Of a stretch of DNA of 64,000 bases, positions 43,081 to 52,642 are shown piece by piece; within the stretch, counting starts at the first letter, position 1; each line of letters starts with the position of its first letter. The stretch covers positions 1 to 64,000 of the forward strand of contig JBKQLU010000054.1 in assembly GCA_052326585.1 (NCBI GenBank), written 5' to 3'. This DNA is from JAPLJC01 sp052326585 (GTDB taxonomy: Bacteria; Desulfobacterota; Desulfobaccia; Desulfobaccales; 0-14-0-80-60-11). The notes under the pieces were generated by a model. That model was not told where the DNA came from. It made no database searches and saw only the letters and a program-made list of their open reading frames with translations. The translations under genes and the position numbers were made by a program.

Positions 43081-43260
43081 TTAGCCGCGCCCCGGGGGGC
43101 CTTCCGCCGCCTTCGGCCCGCAGGCATGGCCCAAATGCGGATTGAACCGGTCCTCCAGTTGCGCCAGGTAGCGCAGGGCCTCTTCTCCGTCTTTGTCGAT
43201 GACGATGGCCTCAAGCTGCATCTGCTCCTGCTCTGAAAAACATATGACCTTGTCAGCCAT
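43081..43260 (-). CDS. 59-residue conserved small protein, GHACG motif, paralogue 2
   Basis: Starts at ATG 43260, with AAAGGAGAAGCAGCC before it, and ends TAA. It reads KVICFSEQEQMQLEAIVIDKD, EEALRYLAQLEDRFNPH and LGHACGPK. Conservation with the 54-residue neighbour over almost the whole length, while the DNA has diverged, supports real protein coding. The C-terminal tail (AAEGPPGRG) is not conserved. Function unknown. Confidence 0.77.
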   Translation of the reverse strand: MADKVICFSEQEQMQLEAIVIDKDGEEALRYLAQLEDRFNPHLGHACGPKAAEGPPGRG

Positions 43261-43460
43261 GGCTGCTTCTCCTTTGACTGAGATTGAAAAATAATTTAAG
43301 GCTGAGGAGCCGCAGTGTCAATAGAAGCGGAGATAATTGCCGAAAACGGAAAAATGATGGATAATGAACTGAACCGGGATTTCGGAGGTTGGCGCGGGGC
43401 GTGGCCTGTTGCGGCGCTCCGAGGTGCGCCCGGCCCAGCAATGCCTTGCGAGGTGTTTTT

Positions 43461-43814
43461 ATGCCGAAGCTGTTTTCAGACCAGTCCCGCCAGGTGCGCT
43501 GCCCTTTTTGCAGCGCTGGGGTACTGCGCCCGGTGCAGTTGCAGGAGGGTCAGTGGTACGATTTTGCCGGGGGATTCTGCGACTGCGGGGCGGTGTTCGC
43601 CCACGATCCCACGGCCCGCAACGGCGGCGCGGTCTTCCTCCAGGCCCTGGTTATGGCCACCGAGGGCGATATGGATCGGGCCATGGGGCTGGCGGAGGGT
43701 GAGGACTATGACGCCGGCTATGTTTCGCATTACGACCTCCGGGAGCACCACCTAAACGCCAGCGCCTTCGGCACCCTCTATTTCATCCGCCTGCGAGTCA
43801 ACTCCGAGGCCTGA
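43461..43814 (+). CDS. Conserved hypothetical protein with zinc ribbon
   Basis: 117 residues from ATG 43461 (CGAGGTG upstream). RCPFCSAG near 13-20 and FCDCGAVF near 41-48 form a zinc ribbon. Later: TARNGGAVFLQALVMATEGDMDRAMGLAEGEDYDAGY and HHLNASAFGTLYFIRL. I do not recognise a named family. A cytosolic zinc-binding role is likely. The promoter at 43832 for the pab operon follows its stop directly. Confidence 0.78.
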   Translation: MPKLFSDQSRQVRCPFCSAGVLRPVQLQEGQWYDFAGGFCDCGAVFAHDPTARNGGAVFLQALVMATEGDMDRAMGLAEGEDYDAGYVSHYDLREHHLNASAFGTLYFIRLRVNSEA

Positions 43815-43831
43815 GCCGGCCGGGAAAATCA

Positions 43832-43860
43832 TTGACATCGCCGGTTAATCTCCATATATA
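43832..43860 (+). promoter_or_regulatory. Strong sigma-70-type promoter of the pab operon
   Basis: TTGACA (43832-43837), a 17-nt spacer and TATATA (43855-43860). Transcription would start near 43867, 65 nt before pabA. Confidence 0.75.
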
Positions 43861-43873
43861 ACAGTTGAGAGTT

Positions 43874-43954
43874 ATGTTCAGGCCAAAGCCACCCAGACTC
43901 CTGGGGTGGCTTTTTTTATGGGGACCGGACGATGCGGCTGGTGATGATCGATAA
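43874..43954 (+). promoter_or_regulatory. Leader region with terminator hairpin and a possible Trp-containing leader peptide
   Basis: A 26-codon frame begins at ATG 43874 and overlaps the pabA start. It has two Trp codons, at 43907-43909 inside the 3' arm of the terminator and at 43919-43921. Ribosomes on it would keep the hairpin from forming, so attenuation is possible. The frame lacks a strong ribosome site, so this is a hypothesis. Confidence 0.35.
43885..43917 (+). terminator. Intrinsic terminator or attenuator in the pab leader
   Basis: AAGCCACCC and GGGTGGCTT pair around AGACTCCTG, followed by seven T in all. It sits between the promoter and pabA, 15 nt before the start codon, so it would stop most transcripts unless overcome. 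Confidence 0.75.
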
Positions 43955-44638
43955 TTACGATTCTTTCACTTACAACCTGGTGCAGCTCTTCTTTGAGTTT
44001 AACCTGGAGGTCCTGGTCTTCCGCCACGACGCGGTGACCCTGGCGGAGATCGAGGCCCTCAAGCCCGCCTGGCTCTGTATCTCCCCCGGCCCCAAGGCCC
44101 CGGCCCAGGCCGGGATCAGCAAGGCGGCGATCGCCCATTTTTATCGGCGTCTGCCCATCCTGGGAGTCTGCCTGGGCCATCAGGCCATCAACGAGGTCTT
44201 CGGCGGCGCCACGCTTCCGGCCCCGGCGCCGGTGCATGGCAAGACCTCCCGGGTCTTCCATCAGGGGCGGGGCCTGTTTGCCGGCCTGCCCGCACCTTTT
44301 GTCGCAGCCCGCTACCATTCTCTGATGGCGGCCTCCGTGTCCCCGGACCTGGAGGTCACCGCCCGCAGTGAAGATGGAGTGATCATGGGACTGAGCCACC
44401 GGCGCTATCCCCTGCACGGGGTCCAGTTTCACCCGGAGTCCTTCCTCACCGGGTATGGCCGGCAACTGGCGGCGAATTTCTTGCGGGAGGGTCAGGATAG
44501 CGGTTTGGGGGACTTTTTGGAAAGCGTCGGGGACCGGCCGTCCTTGCCCTGGCACCAGATAGCCAGGATACCCAAACCTGCCTGCGGGCAATCCCATCCG
44601 GGGTGCGGCCCGCAAGCCTTGAAGAGCGGGCCGGGGAA

Positions 44639-44642
<4 letters not shown>
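43932..44642 (+). CDS. pabA: Glutamine amidotransferase subunit PabA/TrpG
   Basis: 236 residues. Class I amidotransferase triad: LGVCLGHQAI with nucleophile Cys near 79, HPES near 157 with the catalytic His-x-Glu. The opening MIDNYDSFTYNLVQLF is typical. It releases ammonia from glutamine for the chorismate-using partner. About 45 residues beyond the usual end (GDFLESVGDRPSLPW...) form an unusual tail that overlaps the pabB start. pabB and pabC follow, so p-aminobenzoate for folate is the main product; a shared role in tryptophan synthesis is possible. Confidence 0.93.
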
Positions 44643-46066
<1,424 letters not shown>

Positions 46067-46154
46067 GAGGGCAGGGGGGGCCGGCCTGAACCGGTTGCGT
46101 CTCCCAGTTAAGATCGGGGCCGGTTGGGGCCGGTTTCTTGCTTAGAGGTGCGGG

Positions 46155-47003
46155 ATGGACAGACCTGAATTTGTCTGGCTCAATGATGACCTGGTCCCCC
46201 TGGAGGCGGCCCGGGTGCCGGTGGCTGACCGGGGCTTTCAATACGGGGACGGCCTTTTCGAAACCATCCGGGCCGAGGCCGGCCGGATCTATTTTCTCAG
46301 GGAACATCTGACCCGCCTGGCGGCTTCGGCCCAGGCCCTGCGCCTGCCCTTTCCCGGGGACCGGCCCTGGGAGGCGCACCTCAACCGGCTGCTGACGGTG
46401 AACGGTCTGGACCGGGGTGGGGCCCGGGTGAAGATCCTGTTGAGCCGGGGTGCGGCGGCGGGGCTGGGTTTGCCCGCGGTGAGCCGCCCCACTCTGGTGA
46501 TCTGGGCCCAGCCCTATGAACCGCCGCCGCCGGCGGAGTACGCCGCCGGCTGGCCGGTGGCTACCTTTCCGGAGCGGCGCACCACCTTCCTCGGCCGCCA
46601 CAAGAGCCTCAATTACCTGTTTTACCTGGCGGCCCGGCAGTACGCCCTGGACCGGGGGGCCAGGGAGGCCCTCATCCTGGAGGCCGACGGGACTCTGTCC
46701 GAAGGCGCCGCCACCAGCCTGCTCTATCTCAGCCGCGGGGTCTACTGCACCCCGGCGGCGGCCAGCGCCCTGCCCGGGGTCACCCTGGCGGTCTTAACCC
46801 TGGCCCTGGCCCGCCTGGGTGAGCTGCTGGAAGTAGTCCCTACCGAGCCCGGCGGGTTGCGCCAGGCCGAGGGCGTCTGGCTGGCCAGCTCCCTCCTGGG
46901 CCTGATGCCGGTTGCCTCTATCGACGGTCAAGCAATTCCCGTCTCCACACAATCCGATTTTCTGCGGCAAATCCTCCGGGCCGAAGCCGGTGGTGAAATG
47001 TAG
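46155..47003 (+). CDS. pabC: Aminodeoxychorismate lyase / class IV aminotransferase
   Basis: 282 residues of the class IV PLP fold. RGFQYGDGLFETIRAEAG lies near 25-42, the PLP-binding Lys in GRHKSLNYLFYL near 150, and EADGTLSEGAATSLLYL near 180. The neighbours pabA and pabB argue for the lyase that splits aminodeoxychorismate to p-aminobenzoate and pyruvate; a branched-chain or D-amino-acid aminotransferase has the same fold. The three genes thus cover the full pABA branch of folate synthesis. Confidence 0.88.
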   Translation: MDRPEFVWLNDDLVPLEAARVPVADRGFQYGDGLFETIRAEAGRIYFLREHLTRLAASAQALRLPFPGDRPWEAHLNRLLTVNGLDRGGARVKILLSRGAAAGLGLPAVSRPTLVIWAQPYEPPPPAEYAAGWPVATFPERRTTFLGRHKSLNYLFYLAARQYALDRGAREALILEADGTLSEGAATSLLYLSRGVYCTPAAASALPGVTLAVLTLALARLGELLEVVPTEPGGLRQAEGVWLASSLLGLMPVASIDGQAIPVSTQSDFLRQILRAEAGGEM

Positions 47004-47054
47004 GGCGGGAAAGCTGGGCGCCTCCCGCCTGACATCCTCTCCCCGCGCCAACTC

Positions 47055-47137
47055 TGTCATCCGGAGCGAAGCGCAGGATCTCGTATTTCCTTAATATTTT
47101 TATGCTTCTTCGCGCGCTGCGCTCCCCCGGAATGACA
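47055..47137. repeat. Dispersed palindromic element, copy 5
   Basis: TGTCATCCGGAGCGAAGCGCAGGATC at the left and CTTCGCGCGCTGCGCTCC...GGAATGACA at the right. The right flank (AGAGGTCTCAACCTTGAA) resembles the flank of copy 6. Confidence 0.7.
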
Positions 47138-47176
47138 AAAATGGGACTTCCGAGAGGTCTCAACCTTGAACTCCGA

Positions 47177-47593
47177 TCATCCTGGCGCCAGGATCTGGCG
47201 CAACCGGGCCGCGGTCTTTTCCAGGTCCCCGGGCCGGTAGACCTGGTGGGGAAAGAGCTGCAGGCCGTCCTGGAAATAGCGGGGAACGACGTGGAGGTGG
47301 ACGTGCGGCACCGCCTGGCCGGCGGCGGGGAAATTGTTCATGCTGATATTGAAGCCCTGGGCCTCAAGGACGTCTCCCAGGGCTTTCGCCACCTGGCGGC
47401 TCACCGACCCCATCTCCCTCCAGAGGTCGTCGGGCAGCTCTAACATGGTGGGATAGTGCTCCCGGGGAATGACCAGGGTGTGGCCATAGTGCACCGGGGC
47501 AATATCGAGGAAGGCCAGGACCCCGGGGGTCTCCAGGACCCGGGCCGCCGGGGCTTGGCCGGAGGCGATCCGGCAGAAGATGCAGTTTGGCAT
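47177..47593 (-). CDS. HIT family nucleotide hydrolase (HinT-like)
   Basis: 138 residues from ATG 47593 (AGAGG upstream). It begins CIFCRIASGQAPA and has ALNxxNxA-like FNISMNNFPAAGQAVPHVHLHVVPRY with the histidine triad. HinT-type enzymes cut AMP-lysine or AMP-amine adducts. A CGAAACT tract lies 9-40 nt upstream. The longer open frame to 47659 is read through that tract and is not the start. A second HIT protein is at 14115. Confidence 0.93.
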   Translation of the reverse strand: MPNCIFCRIASGQAPAARVLETPGVLAFLDIAPVHYGHTLVIPREHYPTMLELPDDLWREMGSVSRQVAKALGDVLEAQGFNISMNNFPAAGQAVPHVHLHVVPRYFQDGLQLFPHQVYRPGDLEKTAARLRQILAPG

Positions 47594-47602
47594 AGGTTCC
47601 TC

Positions 47603-47634
47603 TGAGTTTCGAGTTTCGAGTTTTGAGTTTCGAG
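47603..47634. repeat. GAGTTTC heptamer tract upstream of the HinT-like gene
   Basis: GAGTTTC repeated four to five times with one variant (GAGTTTT). In the sense of the HIT gene it reads CGAAACT, the same orientation as before the Nudix and PTPS genes. Confidence 0.7.
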
Positions 47635-47765
47635 GATTAAGTCCAGGTTTGGAAAACAAATCTCATGAATTATCGCGTTTAGAATTAAGTTCGATAGGGT
47701 TCCGCAACTAAATTTCCTGAAGAAGCTTGCCCTATCTCAAAGGAATGGCTTTCCCTGGGTTTTCG

Positions 47766-47792
47766 TAGGGGCAGGTTTAAAACCCGCCCCTA
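47766..47792. repeat. Palindrome TAGGGGC-AGGTTT-AAAACCC-GCCCCTA
   Basis: A nearly perfect 27-bp palindrome in the gap between HIT and HhH genes. Similar REP-like palindromes are common in GC-rich genomes. No T-tract. Confidence 0.5.
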
Positions 47793-47857
47793 GAGCCCAC
47801 CATTTCTCAGGAGCCACGCATGAGTGCTCCCCTACAGGATATTCTCCCCCTCTGCCC

Positions 47858-48532
47858 TTACCCCTTGGTTTCACGGTTTTTTCGGCTTCCCTGGCGCAGC
47901 TCCAGACCCATCCGCACCAGGGCGGCCTCCAGGTCGGCGAAGTCATACCCGGGCGGCGCCTGGGCCTGCCAGTGGCGCCGCAGCTCCTCCAGGGCCTCCC
48001 GGGGGCTTAGCCCCCGGGGTGTCAGCCCCGCTTCGCTGGCGGCGGCCTGGGCCAAAGGGCTCAGGGGCGGCGCGGCCTTGAGCCAGACCCCCCGCAATTC
48101 CCGCAAAAAGATGTTGACCGTGGTGGGGCCGATCCCCGGGGCCAGTTCCATGAGCCGCCGCTCCAGGTCCGCAGGGTCCGCCGCCGCCTCGTGCAGGCGC
48201 TCCAGGGAGCCTTGATAGCGCTCTTTGAGGGACGCCATCACCTGGAGCAGCTTGGTGGCCGTCTTGAAGTCGTAGCGGGCATAGCCGCCCTGGTCCAGGA
48301 GGGCCACCAGTCCGTCCCAGCCCAGCGCCAGAATGGCTTCGGGCGAGGTGACCCCATTGGCCGCGAAGACCCGGAAGGTACGGGCGGCCAGGAGACCGGA
48401 GATGCGGGCTCCGTAGAAGATGGCTGCCAGAAACCACTGGTGCCGCGCCTCGGGGCCGGAGGAGACCTTAAGCCCCAATTCTCCGGCAAAGCGGCCTTTG
48501 AACCTGGTGAGCAATGCCGCCATGGCCTCCAT
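47858..48532 (-). CDS. HhH-GPD base-excision-like protein, probably lacking the catalytic Lys
   Basis: 224 residues from ATG 48532; an upstream ATG at 48565 overlaps a TATAAT that looks like the promoter -10. The fold is that of endonuclease III/MutY: HQWFLAAIFYGARIS, TFRVFAANGVTSPEAILALGWDGL, and the helix-hairpin-helix LAPGIGPTTVNIFLREL. In endonuclease III the hairpin continues GRKTA with the active Lys; here it is GPTTV, so that Lys is absent. The C-terminal Fe-S cysteines are also missing. It may bind DNA without lyase activity. Confidence 0.8.
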   Translation of the reverse strand: MEAMAALLTRFKGRFAGELGLKVSSGPEARHQWFLAAIFYGARISGLLAARTFRVFAANGVTSPEAILALGWDGLVALLDQGGYARYDFKTATKLLQVMASLKERYQGSLERLHEAAADPADLERRLMELAPGIGPTTVNIFLRELRGVWLKAAPPLSPLAQAAASEAGLTPRGLSPREALEELRRHWQAQAPPGYDFADLEAALVRMGLELRQGSRKNRETKG

Positions 48533-48760
48533 GTTCGCGCCCCCGCTCTTTTGAGCTATTGTCATTATAGCCGAAAAATAGTAACTAGAACCGACCCTGG
48601 CAATGGCTGCGGCGGCCCGGGAGGAGAACCGGCTGGCCTGAACCTTACCTCAAGAAAGTGCAAGCCGAATTGATAGCCCAGTGGCCGCCTTCTCAGCCGC
48701 GGCTGGGGGCAAGGCATGGGCCACCGCCAGCGAGAAGATTCTTCTCAACCCTGTAAGGTG

Positions 48761-49972
48761 ATGATGACCCTCGGAGACATCAAGGCAGCCAGAGAGCGCA
48801 TTAAAGGGGTGGCGCGGCACACCCCGCTGGTCTATTCCAACACCTTGAGCCGGGTAAGCGGCCGGGAGGTCTATCTCAAGCTGGAGAATCTCCAGACCAC
48901 CGGCTCCTTCAAGCTGCGGGGGGCCATGAACCGCCTCTCCCTCCTGAAGGCGCGGGGTGAAGGAGGTGGAAGGGTGGTGGCCGCCTCCGCGGGCAACCAT
49001 GGCCAGGGGGTGGCCTTTGCGGCAGCCCATCTGGGAATCCCGGCCACCATCATCATGCCCCAGGGGGCCTCCATCTCCAAACAGATGGCCAGCCAGGGAT
49101 ATGGGGCCCAGGTCATTCTGTCCGGCCAGGACGTCTCCCAGTCCCTGGAGAAGGCCAGGGCCATGGAGGCCGAGGGTTATAGCCTCATCCATCCCTATGA
49201 CGATCCGGAAGTGATGGCCGGGCAGGGGACCCTGGGTCTCGAGATCCTGGAGGATCTGCCGGAGGTGGACGCCGTGGTGCTGCCGGTGGGGGGCGGCGGC
49301 CTGGCGGCAGGTGCCGCCCTGGCGTTGAGCGAATCCCGGCCCGGGGTCCGGATCATCGGCGTGCAGACCACCCGCGTGCCTTCCCTGGCCAGGGCCTTTC
49401 TGCACGGGGCCCCGGTGGCGGTGCCGGCCCTGCCCACCCTGGCCGACGGCATCCGGGTGCCCCTCACCGGCAGCCGGCCCTATCCCTGGCTGGTCAAATA
49501 CCTGAAAGACCTGGTATTGGTAGAGGAGCAGGAAATCGCCCAGGCCTTGCTGCTGCTCTTGGAAAGCAAAAGGGTGCTGGCCGAAGGGGCCGGGGCCGTG
49601 GCCACCGCGGCCTTCCTGGGACAACTGGCCTCCCGCCCCCTGGGCCGGCGGGTGGTCCTGCTGGTAAGCGGCGGCAATATCGACATTCCTTTGCTGGAGA
49701 GGGTGCTGACCCGGGCCCTGCTGGAGAAACGCCGCCTCCTGACCTTGCGGGTGGCCCTGGAAGATTATCCCGGGTCTCTGGGGCGCCTCACCACCCTCCT
49801 GGGGCGGACCGGGGCCAATATCCTCCACCTGTTCCATGACCGCCAGGCCCGGGAACTGCCTTTGGACTATACCCGGGTGCAACTCAATTTGGAGACCCGG
49901 AACCTGGAACATGGCCAGGCGGTGCTTAAGGCTCTCCGGGAAGCAGGTTATCAGGTGGAAGAACAGGCTTAA
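48761..49972 (+). CDS. ilvA: Threonine dehydratase with ACT domain
   Basis: 403 residues from ATG 48761 (GTAAGGTG upstream); the open frame reaches 48716. PLP Lys is in TTGSFKLRGAMNRL near 58. ASAGNHGQGVAFAA and LPVGGGGLAAGAAL bind the cofactor. An ACT regulatory domain forms the C-terminus (TLRVALEDYPGSLGRLTTLLG). It deaminates threonine to 2-oxobutyrate, and the single ACT domain fits the short TdcB/IlvA2 form. The aminotransferase gene starts 46 nt later. Confidence 0.93.
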   Translation: MMTLGDIKAARERIKGVARHTPLVYSNTLSRVSGREVYLKLENLQTTGSFKLRGAMNRLSLLKARGEGGGRVVAASAGNHGQGVAFAAAHLGIPATIIMPQGASISKQMASQGYGAQVILSGQDVSQSLEKARAMEAEGYSLIHPYDDPEVMAGQGTLGLEILEDLPEVDAVVLPVGGGGLAAGAALALSESRPGVRIIGVQTTRVPSLARAFLHGAPVAVPALPTLADGIRVPLTGSRPYPWLVKYLKDLVLVEEQEIAQALLLLLESKRVLAEGAGAVATAAFLGQLASRPLGRRVVLLVSGGNIDIPLLERVLTRALLEKRRLLTLRVALEDYPGSLGRLTTLLGRTGANILHLFHDRQARELPLDYTRVQLNLETRNLEHGQAVLKALREAGYQVEEQA

Positions 49973-50018
49973 GCGGCGGTTTTTCGGATCGCAACCCGAA
50001 AACGGAAAAGGGCTCTTC

Positions 50019-51200
50019 ATGAGCATTGCCTCTCGCATCAAGTCGGCGATGGAAAGCTCCTCCTGGATCCGGAGGATGTTCGAAGAAGGCGGGGAGCTCA
50101 AGGCGCGGCTGGGGGCGGATAAGGTCTTCGATTTCACCCTGGGCAATCCCGACTTGGAGCCGCCGCGGCGGTTCAAAGAGGAACTGCTGGCGGCGGCGCA
50201 GGACCCCCGCCCCGGCCTCCACGGCTATATGTCCAACGCCGGGTTGCCGGAGACCCGCCAGGCCCTGGCCGCCCACCTGGGCCGGGTCCATCAACTGGAC
50301 TTCCGGGCCGGCGACCTGATCCTCACCTGCGGCGCCGCCGGGGCCCTCAATATCATCCTCAAGACCATCCTGGACTTAGGCGATGAGGTGATCGTATTTG
50401 CCCCTTATTTCGTGGAATATCTGACTTACGCCGACAATCATGGCGGCGTGGCCCGGGTGGCGGAAACCGATGCGGACTTCCAACTCGACTTGAACCGCCT
50501 GGCCGCGGTCTTGAGCCCCAGAACCCGGGCGGTGCTGATCAATTCCCCCAACAATCCCACCGGCCAGGTCTATGAGGCCGCGGCCCTGCTAGCGCTGGGT
50601 CAATTGCTGGGACGGCATGTGGCAGCCCACGGCCGGCCGGTCTATCTGGTGGCGGATGAACCTTACCGCCGCATCGTTTACGATGGACTTGAGGTCCCCA
50701 GCGCCTTCGCGGCCTATCCCGACACCCTGCTGGCCACCTCCTTTTCCAAGGATCTCTCCATCGCCGGGGAGCGCCTGGGCTATGTGGCGGTGAGCCCCCG
50801 GACCCCGGGCCGCCTGGAACTGGCGGGCGGCCTGGTGCTGGCCAACCGCATCCTGGGATTCGTCAACGCCCCGGCCCTGATGCAGCGAGTGGTGGCCCCC
50901 CTGACCGAAGTGGGGGTGGATATCACCCCTTATGCCCGGCGCCGGGAGATTTTTTGCCAGGTGCTGGGAGAGGCCGGTTATGAATTTTTCAGACCCAAAG
51001 GGGCCTTCTATATCTTCCCCAAGGCCCCGGGGGGCGACGACCTGGCCTTTGTGGCGCTCCTGAAGGAGGAGAATATCCTGGCGGTGCCGGGCCGGGGCTT
51101 CGGCCGGCCGGGCCATTTCCGCCTGGCCTTTTGCGTGCCGGAAACGGTGATCGCCAACGCCGCCCCCGGCTTCGCCCGGGCCCGAAAACGGGCCGGTTAG
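50019..51200 (+). CDS. Class I/II PLP-dependent aminotransferase
   Basis: 393 residues. FTLGNPDLEPP near 40-50, CGAAGALNIILKTIL, SPNNPTGQVY, VADEPYRRIVYDG, and the PLP Lys in TSFSKDLSIAGERLGY near 250. A C-terminal PKGAFYIFPKAPG and FRLAF with the substrate-binding Arg complete the fold. It fits the aspartate-type aminotransferases; the amino acid is not certain. With ilvA upstream it may join a branched amino-acid unit. Confidence 0.93.
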   Translation: MSIASRIKSAMESSSWIRRMFEEGGELKARLGADKVFDFTLGNPDLEPPRRFKEELLAAAQDPRPGLHGYMSNAGLPETRQALAAHLGRVHQLDFRAGDLILTCGAAGALNIILKTILDLGDEVIVFAPYFVEYLTYADNHGGVARVAETDADFQLDLNRLAAVLSPRTRAVLINSPNNPTGQVYEAAALLALGQLLGRHVAAHGRPVYLVADEPYRRIVYDGLEVPSAFAAYPDTLLATSFSKDLSIAGERLGYVAVSPRTPGRLELAGGLVLANRILGFVNAPALMQRVVAPLTEVGVDITPYARRREIFCQVLGEAGYEFFRPKGAFYIFPKAPGGDDLAFVALLKEENILAVPGRGFGRPGHFRLAFCVPETVIANAAPGFARARKRAG

Positions 51201-51214
51201 GGATTAGGGATTAG
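51195..51214. repeat. GGATTAG heptamer tract before dciA
   Basis: GGTTAG then two GGATTAG units just downstream of the aminotransferase stop. It resembles the other tracts in unit length only. Confidence 0.5.
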
Positions 51215-51265
51215 AAACAAGATCCTTCCTTGGCACCGATCCCTGACCCCTCGCATAACTGGCAT

Positions 51266-51580
51266 ATGGTAAAACGGACTCCATTGTCCCGGCCTCTGGC
51301 CCTCAAGGACGTGCTCCAGGACTTCCTCTCGCCCGGGGACCTGGATGGCCTGGAGTTGCGCCAGCGCATCCGCCAGGTCTGGGAGCGGGCGGCGCCCGCC
51401 CCCATCAGGGAACACGCCCGCCTGGTGGACCTCCGGCGGCGGGAGCTCTGGGTGGAAGTGCCGGACGGCGTTTGGGGCCAGGAATTACAATTCCTGAAAC
51501 CCAGAATCCTGGAGGAACTGGCCAGGGTCCTGGGCCCCGGCCTGGTCCGGGACCTGCGCATCCGGGTGGGAGGCTCCTAA
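51266..51580 (+). CDS. dciA: DciA-like replicative-helicase loader (DUF721)
   Basis: 104 residues from ATG 51266. LKDVLQDFLSPGDLDGLELRQRIRQVWERAAPAPIREHARLVDL and then WVEVPDGVWGQELQFLKPRILEEL follow the DUF721/DciA pattern (the VWxxxVG-like region and the WAQEL motif). DciA loads DnaB in bacteria without DnaC. Its upstream region carries three GGATTAG heptamers. It follows the aminotransferase directly. Confidence 0.85.
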   Translation: MVKRTPLSRPLALKDVLQDFLSPGDLDGLELRQRIRQVWERAAPAPIREHARLVDLRRRELWVEVPDGVWGQELQFLKPRILEELARVLGPGLVRDLRIRVGGS

Positions 51581-51660
51581 ACTGGAAAAATTTTTGACCC
51601 AGGGATGGACGATTACTCGAGGAACGGTTCCATCGCGAGGGACGCACCTGGTCCATCCTG

Positions 51661-52341
51661 ATGCCTGAAGATCATCAAAATATAACCTGGCTATCCTTCG
51701 GACTGGCCTTGGCGGGCGGGTATAGCGATGCCGCTTCCTTCATTCTTGCCAACACCTTTACGGGTCATGTCACAGGGAACTTCGTCCTGACTGCCGTCAG
51801 CCTAGCCGCTCAGGATTGGCGAACTTTCTCCCGGCGATCCCTGGCCATAGTCCTCTTCCTTACGGGTATTATTCTGAGCGCCATCCTGAAACGCCTGCTC
51901 CCCCCGAAGCCGTCGCGGGTTTTTCTGCCGGTGGTGCTGGGCTTGGAGATCGTCCTGATTGGCCTGGCGTATTTAGCCCTGACATCTCCTCTGGCCGTCA
52001 GGCTTGGACTTTTTGTTATCTGTATGGCTCTCGCCCTGGGCCTGCAAAATGGCGCCTGGCAGGGAGCAGGCGGCCTCACGGTCCACAGCACCTATATTAC
52101 CGGCATGATCACCAATCTACTTACTATCGGAACCCAAAGATACCTTTCCCAACCGGCCCGGGAGGCAAGGCCCAATCCCAAAATCAGCCTGCTCTCCGGT
52201 ATCGGGGTGGCATTCATCGCTGGCGCGGCGCTGGGAGCCGTGCTGGTTTTTCGCTTTGACGCTCTGGGCATTCTCGGCGTCGCCTTGGTGTTGCTGGCCC
52301 TGCTGATCCATCAGTCCGTCACCATCTTGAGGCGCCTTTGA
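51661..52341 (+). CDS. DUF1275 (YoaK family) membrane protein
   Basis: 226 residues with about six membrane spans. LALAGGYSDAASFILANTFTGHVTGNFV (residues 14-41) and GLQNGAWQGAGGLTVHSTYITGMITNLL (about 120-147) are the family's hallmark repeats, with conserved Asp, Asn and Thr inside the membrane. Its role, perhaps transport, is not known. It is a lone gene. Confidence 0.88.
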   Translation: MPEDHQNITWLSFGLALAGGYSDAASFILANTFTGHVTGNFVLTAVSLAAQDWRTFSRRSLAIVLFLTGIILSAILKRLLPPKPSRVFLPVVLGLEIVLIGLAYLALTSPLAVRLGLFVICMALALGLQNGAWQGAGGLTVHSTYITGMITNLLTIGTQRYLSQPAREARPNPKISLLSGIGVAFIAGAALGAVLVFRFDALGILGVALVLLALLIHQSVTILRRL

Positions 52342-52642
52342 TGAACCTGGCCGGATTGTCCGAGCTGATCATCCCGGCCAAGCCAGCCCAATACGCCCTC
52401 GACGGGAGGTCCTGGCGCCGCCCCAGGTTGGCTAAAAAATTGACGATACTCATATTATTCCAGTTATTATGATAAGTAAAATCGGTAAGGACATTAAAGA
52501 TAATTTGGAAAGATTGACGACGCAGGCGTCTCGCCTGTACGGACGGAGAGGCGGGCGGGCCGCCCCCTGCCCCAAAGGTCTCCTCATTATTTCCAGGTGA
52601 GCCGCGGGCTCATGAACGACGGTTGGGAACATCTGCTAAGGA
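52342..52642. other. 301-bp gene-poor region
   Basis: A 43-codon frame at 52341-52472 overlaps the DUF1275 stop as TGATG but has no conserved motif or ribosome site. A short inverted repeat (CAGGCG...CGCCTG) lies near 52527. Nothing else is seen. Confidence 0.4.

Noticed and set aside
48650..50176. 508-codon minus-strand frame over ilvA
   Set aside because: Antisense shadow of threonine dehydratase.
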